From the IMG/VR virus record IMGVR_UViG_3300044613_000223, positions 1-22,938 of that record: a stretch of DNA of 22,938 bases. One strand, 5' to 3'. The DNA comes from a virus. Below the pieces are notes generated by a model. It was not told where the DNA came from. It worked only from the letters and a program-made list of their open reading frames with translations, and did not search any database. Numbering within the stretch: position 1 is the stretch's first letter; every line of letters starts with the position of its first letter. The position numbers were made by a program, and so were the translations under genes. This document shows, in pieces, positions 19,442 through 22,938 of this stretch.

Positions 19442-19852
19442 CTAGGCTCTGCTGATGCCGCGAGGGTCTTCAACAATGCCCTCCACGGAATCGTCGTTAA
19501 TGATCCTGAACTCACGCCCGTGGATTTTCACCCGGGTGCCGGAATGGGGGCGCACAAGGATAAAGTCGCCCTCCTTGCACCAAGGGCCACTGGGGAAACG
19601 TGTTGCATCTTTGTAACAGTCAGGGCCCATTTTCAGGACAAACAGGACTGTGGTGAGGAGCTCTTCATGGTGAACGGTGATATCGGCCTTAAGGATGCCG
19701 CTATCGAACTTCTTGTCCACTTCGGGGATAGCGCACAGAATACGGTACCCAGACGGGTCTGGTAGCTGCTTGGCCTTAAGTTCAGGAGTATCGGGTAGTA
19801 CGGTAGTGTCTTCCAAATTGTCGGGGTTTGAGCCGACGAGAAGTTCAGTCAT
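19442..19852 (-). CDS. GroES-like co-chaperonin
   Basis: A 136 aa protein related to the 10 kDa chaperonin. DPSGYRILCAIPEVDKKFDSGIL (32-54) is the first strand region and mobile-loop start, with Gly52-Ile-Leu54 in the place of the GroEL-binding tripeptide. HHEELLTTVLFVLKMGPDCY (61-80) replaces the GroES EVLAVG strand. SGPWCKEGDFILVRPHSGTRVKIHGREFRIIND (88-120) is the GDxVxF core. DSVEGIVEDPRG (121-132) ends it. It presumably caps host GroEL during capsid folding, as gp31 does for T4. The start overlaps the previous gene by 8 nt. It lies between portal and scaffold genes. Confidence 0.82.
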   Translation of the reverse strand: MTELLVGSNPDNLEDTTVLPDTPELKAKQLPDPSGYRILCAIPEVDKKFDSGILKADITVHHEELLTTVLFVLKMGPDCYKDATRFPSGPWCKEGDFILVRPHSGTRVKIHGREFRIINDDSVEGIVEDPRGISRA

Positions 19853-20039
19853 CTGAATTTTCCAACCTTTCTGCGGTTTCGATTAGCATGTTGTTTGCAA
19901 GGAGCAGCCCACGGATAATCCCGCAGGCGTACTTGTAGTCTCCGAAGTCCTTGGCTTTACCCATGGACATGTCTTCGGACAGCACTAGGCGTTCGTCTCT
20001 TAGTTTGTCTGAAAGATATTTCAGTATGTCGTCCCTCAT
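19845..20039 (-). CDS. Small helical phage protein between portal and co-chaperonin
   Basis: A 64 aa acidic helical protein: MRDDILKYLSDKLRDERLVLSEDM, then GKAKDFGDYKYACGIIRGLLLANNMLIETAERLENS. I recall similar small proteins (KDFxDYKxxxGIIxGL) next to portal genes of aquatic phages, function unknown. Both ends overlap neighbours: ATGA with the portal stop, and 8 nt with the co-chaperonin start. Translation is therefore likely coupled. Confidence 0.75.
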   Translation of the reverse strand: MRDDILKYLSDKLRDERLVLSEDMSMGKAKDFGDYKYACGIIRGLLLANNMLIETAERLENSDD

Positions 20040-22513
20040 TCAGTCTCCTCTGGTTTACTTCCTTGCGCTGTGGTTCGGGCTTCCTGAGCCATCTCCCTAG
20101 CGATATCGACGCCTATACGGAGTTTGGCTTCCTGCTGTTTGGCAGACAGGTTGGCCTTATCCGTGGCGATCTTTGCACCGACATTCATGCCAGCGATTCG
20201 TTCCTGAACGGCGAGACGTTCGCGTTCGAGGTCCAGTTTGTCCTTGGCGGTTGCGCCATCAACAAGCAGCTTCTGGCGCTTGATCTCGGTTTCGTGTCCC
20301 TTGATCTCAAGTTCCTTCTGCTGCATCTGGACAAGCGGGTCCTGCTGTAGCTGCTGTGCTTTTTGCTGCGCGGCTTCAGCTTGGTTCTTCTGGAGCAGTT
20401 GCTGTGCGGCGGCAGCAGCCAGACGAGAAATCTGGACCTCTGTCTGCTCATCCATCTCAGCGTCAGGTGCCGGGTACGGGACACCAGCCTGCTCTTCGAT
20501 CTGCTGACGGTACTCGAACGCCATATGTTCCGAAATATGCGCCTGAAGAGCCGCCATCATCGCCTGCGCCTGCGGGTTCTGCCCAATAATCTGTGCGATC
20601 TTGGGGTCCTGCATCATGGTCTGGTGGACGGTAATATGGGCCTTGTGGTCCTGATAAATGAACGCCTTCATGGGTTTGCCCTTCAGGACCGACATATTCT
20701 CACTGACTGGGTCCACAGGCTTCTGGTCGTCGTCCAGTTTGACAAGCTTATTAGCGTTCTGAATGCCCAAGACTTCGAGCATCTCCCGGTGCAGGTAGGG
20801 CATGTCGTACAGCTGCGGCGCACCCTGCGCCAACTGCATCACTGCCTGATACTGGACAACCTTCTGCGCCATGGTGGCAGCGTTGGGGTCGGACACCGGG
20901 ATTACAGTGACGAGATCGTAGTCGCCCCTTTTGGCACGCGGCGTGCCATCTTCGGGTTCGTAGTCGTAGGACTCGGGGGTGTAGTCGCGGATGATGTCCC
21001 GCAGCAGGATGAACTCCTGCTTCATGGAGTAGTGAATGCGGGCCTGCACAGCCGACATCACCTTCAAGGTTCGTTCAAGAATAGCCAACGTCGTACCCAC
21101 CGGGCTGTTGGCGGACATGTCGCTAACCTGCAAATCAGCAGCGCCAGCGAAGCGGCGACCTTCATCAACGATGGTACCAAGTAGCGTGTAGAGGACCTGA
21201 GACGGCTCCTTGTACGGGAGCGTCATGATGTTGTCTTTGATCGTACCAGACGAAACGTCTACGTCCCGGAACTCAGCCGGTGCAATAGGCGTGTCGTCTC
21301 CTTTGACACGAAGTCCGCGAGTCTTGAAACCACCCGGTAGGTTTGACAGGGTACCAGCATCAACAAGCTGACGAATGATACTAGTGCCAGACTTAGCAAA
21401 AGCGCCAATGAGATGAATAAGGCCAAAAGCGTAGAAGCCAAAACCCGGAATATAAGAGTAGTGAACAAAATGATTGCGCTTGCGCTTGCTTTTATCATCT
21501 GAATGCCAATTCCTTCTGATAGCTAAAACGGTTTCTGTGCCCTTCTCAATCGTAATGACGTAGGGCAGGGCGATGCCTGTCTCTTTGCCGTCGTCGTCCT
21601 TGTCTTCAAACCCGGGCAGGTCAACGTCAACGTGCATCTCAAGAATCTTGAAGCGCTCATCGTACGAAGCCCGGAAGCCCATCTTCTCCGCGATCTTCTT
21701 CTCGACTTCGTCAAACGTGCTGTTCGGCTCACCAAGGTCCTCATCCCGATAGAAGCCAGCAGCCTGTAGCTTCTTGATCTCGTTGGGTGTCTTGCGCATG
21801 ACGTGCGTGACACGTTCAGCAGACTGGAGATTACTGGCACCATACGGAACGACGACATCCTCGGCGGGCACGTACATCGACACCTGCCTAGAAAGGCTCG
21901 GATCGTAGTAGACCTTCTTGAAGGCGTTACCCGACAGACCCAAGCCCCACAGCATCCGCTCGTGTTCGGGGCGGTACTCAGCCATCACGTCGGTCAACTG
22001 GTAGTTCATGTCAGCAGCGACACGAACCGAAGCTTCTTTCTTCTCCGTGGTCTCCTTACCAATAATCTGCGTCTTGACCGGACCAGCGGCGGGGAACGTA
22101 CTCATCATGGTCTCGGCTTGGAACTTGACCAGTGCTTCGGATAGCAGAGGGTGGTAGACACCACACGCTCCCGGCCACGGCTCGGTGCGGTCTTCGACCT
22201 TCAAACCAAGCAACTCAAGGCCGTCCACGTAGGTCTGAATCCAGTCCTTACGGGCGCTAATATCTTCGTCAAACTCGCTCAGTAGATCACCTACTAGGCT
22301 AGTCAGTTCCTTCTCGTTCATTTCTTCGGCAAGGTTAGCGTTGAACTCGTCGTCTTCCGCATCACCGGGTTCAAGTTCGATCTCCATGTCCCCGGTCTTG
22401 ATCTTGACACTCTCCGGGTCTTCGATCTCGATTTCGATATCGGGTCCAAGGTCTTCTTCGTTTAGACCGGTGAGACCCAGCGGGGCTTGGTTCACTGCTT
22501 TGTCGATAGCCAT
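20036..22513 (-). CDS. Portal protein, P22-type
   Basis: An 825 aa portal ring subunit. Residues 19-57 are strikingly acidic with alternating Glu/Ile (DIEIEIEDPESVK, DMEIELEPGDAEDDE). Then DISARKDWIQTYVDGLELLGLK and EPWPGACGVYHPLLSEALVKFQAE (111-134), which is diagnostic. Later come HERMLWGLGLSGNAFKKVYYDP, VPAEDVVVPYGA, MTLPYKEPSQVLYTLLGTIVDEGRRFAG, and a helical crown with Q/A-rich coiled coil (LLQKNQAEAAQQKAQQLQQDP). The length suits the P22-like class with a C-terminal barrel. Its ATG overlaps the stop of the preceding gene (TAATG). It drives DNA packaging and nucleates head assembly. Confidence 0.93.
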   Translation of the reverse strand: MAIDKAVNQAPLGLTGLNEEDLGPDIEIEIEDPESVKIKTGDMEIELEPGDAEDDEFNANLAEEMNEKELTSLVGDLLSEFDEDISARKDWIQTYVDGLELLGLKVEDRTEPWPGACGVYHPLLSEALVKFQAETMMSTFPAAGPVKTQIIGKETTEKKEASVRVAADMNYQLTDVMAEYRPEHERMLWGLGLSGNAFKKVYYDPSLSRQVSMYVPAEDVVVPYGASNLQSAERVTHVMRKTPNEIKKLQAAGFYRDEDLGEPNSTFDEVEKKIAEKMGFRASYDERFKILEMHVDVDLPGFEDKDDDGKETGIALPYVITIEKGTETVLAIRRNWHSDDKSKRKRNHFVHYSYIPGFGFYAFGLIHLIGAFAKSGTSIIRQLVDAGTLSNLPGGFKTRGLRVKGDDTPIAPAEFRDVDVSSGTIKDNIMTLPYKEPSQVLYTLLGTIVDEGRRFAGAADLQVSDMSANSPVGTTLAILERTLKVMSAVQARIHYSMKQEFILLRDIIRDYTPESYDYEPEDGTPRAKRGDYDLVTVIPVSDPNAATMAQKVVQYQAVMQLAQGAPQLYDMPYLHREMLEVLGIQNANKLVKLDDDQKPVDPVSENMSVLKGKPMKAFIYQDHKAHITVHQTMMQDPKIAQIIGQNPQAQAMMAALQAHISEHMAFEYRQQIEEQAGVPYPAPDAEMDEQTEVQISRLAAAAAQQLLQKNQAEAAQQKAQQLQQDPLVQMQQKELEIKGHETEIKRQKLLVDGATAKDKLDLERERLAVQERIAGMNVGAKIATDKANLSAKQQEAKLRIGVDIAREMAQEARTTAQGSKPEETE

Positions 22514-22938
22514 TATATTAACTTTCTTCTTTTCGCCGGATTACCGTCGTCGATGGTTATTGCGCCGCCTTTGGCGTTCCCAAGAAGCGGGTCTGTGTAA
22601 TCAAACTTAGTGGCAAATTGTGATTTAAATTGACCCGGATCGAACACAGCGATACCTGTGGGAGGATTCTTTAGCGCGTTGCTTTCATAATCCAGATAGG
22701 AGTCAAACCCGGCGTTCTTTATATTACTAGTGTTATATTCTATGTCGTGCCAATCCCATGGGTATTCATCTAAATGACTACGCAAACCACCAACGTTTTT
22801 TAATTCTTTTACTTTAGATGGATTTTTTTTAACTTTAACTAGTTTGCGGTGCTTTGGGTTGGCAATATCAAACAAACTAGTAGCACGAACACGTAGAGGG
22901 TATATATTTTGACCCTCCCCGACCCCCATATCAGCAAA
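22513..22938 (-). CDS. C-terminal end of a larger protein, ADP-ribosyltransferase/polyvalent-like
   Basis: The frame is open to the right edge (FADMGVGEGQNIYPLRVRA...), so the gene continues outside and I report it as partial. The order is NIYPLRVRATSLFDIANPKH, then a Lys-rich patch, WDWHDIEYNTSNIKNAGFDSYLD, and GIAVFDPGQFKSQF. It matches the end of ADP-ribosyltransferase-type domains in phage polyvalent proteins (yPvyl...NPfD..., GxDG, FdPxQIKSa). Active-site residues would lie upstream and are not visible. The ATG at 22929 is probably an internal Met. It lies directly upstream of portal and could be an internal virion protein; this is inference. Confidence 0.6.
   Translation of the reverse strand, partial: FADMGVGEGQNIYPLRVRATSLFDIANPKHRKLVKVKKNPSKVKELKNVGGLRSHLDEYPWDWHDIEYNTSNIKNAGFDSYLDYESNALKNPPTGIAVFDPGQFKSQFATKFDYTDPLLGNAKGGAITIDDGNPAKRRKLI

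Noticed and set aside
1-22938. tRNA genes, integrase or attachment sites
   Set aside because: The only gap of more than about 15 nt is 16326-16473, and it holds hairpins but no cloverleaf or recombination core.

Overview
The window reads as about 23 kb of the late (morphogenesis, adhesion and lysis) region of a tailed double-stranded DNA bacteriophage, probably podovirus-like and from an uncultured environmental lineage. All supported genes lie on the minus strand, so the biological order runs from high to low coordinates. Genes are packed with 1-17 nt overlaps (TAATG, TGATG, ATGA and GTGA junctions) or gaps of about 15 nt or less. The one exception is a 148 nt gap below the major capsid gene that holds a strong intrinsic terminator. 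There are no host genes, tRNAs, integrase, transposase or CRISPR array. The host cannot be named from this sequence. The podovirus assignment rests on a P22-type portal, gp4-like adaptors and the absence of a tape measure, tail tube or sheath.

Head module (22938 to about 15079): the end of a larger protein with an ADP-ribosyltransferase/polyvalent-like C-terminus; an 825 aa portal with an acidic N-terminus and Gln/Ala-rich coiled-coil tail; a 64 aa protein; a GroES-like co-chaperonin; a scaffold-like acidic coiled-coil protein; a conserved 149 aa protein; a 205 aa probable decoration protein; and the HK97-fold-like major capsid protein followed by the terminator. Below the terminator come a 198 aa beta-rich structural protein, a 58 aa coiled-coil protein and a 162 aa structural protein.

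Connector and small-basic-protein module (15074 to about 9321): a GT-A glycosyltransferase, then a run of very basic small proteins rich in Lys, Gly and Met. Several share short motifs (YAKGG/FKKGG and DGIAxKGKTKxK). Interspersed are a small membrane/coiled-coil protein, two gp4-like head-tail adaptors, a four-cysteine structural protein and a conserved 157 aa virion protein.

Fibre, modification and lysis module (9320 to 1): a 250 aa fibre-like protein; a 665 aa collagen-like Gly-X-Y protein built of 27-residue super-repeats; a DUF6065-like protein and two different 2-oxoglutarate/Fe(II) oxygenase-like proteins; an M15 endolysin; a protein of twelve exact 22-residue repeats; a tail fibre with an S74 self-cleaving chaperone; a glycine-rich adhesin; and a holin. 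The most provocative arrangement is a collagen-like fibre with about 30 X-Pro-Gly sites three genes upstream of a prolyl-hydroxylase-type enzyme with an intact HxD...H...R site. This suggests, by inference only, that the phage hydroxylates its own fibre.
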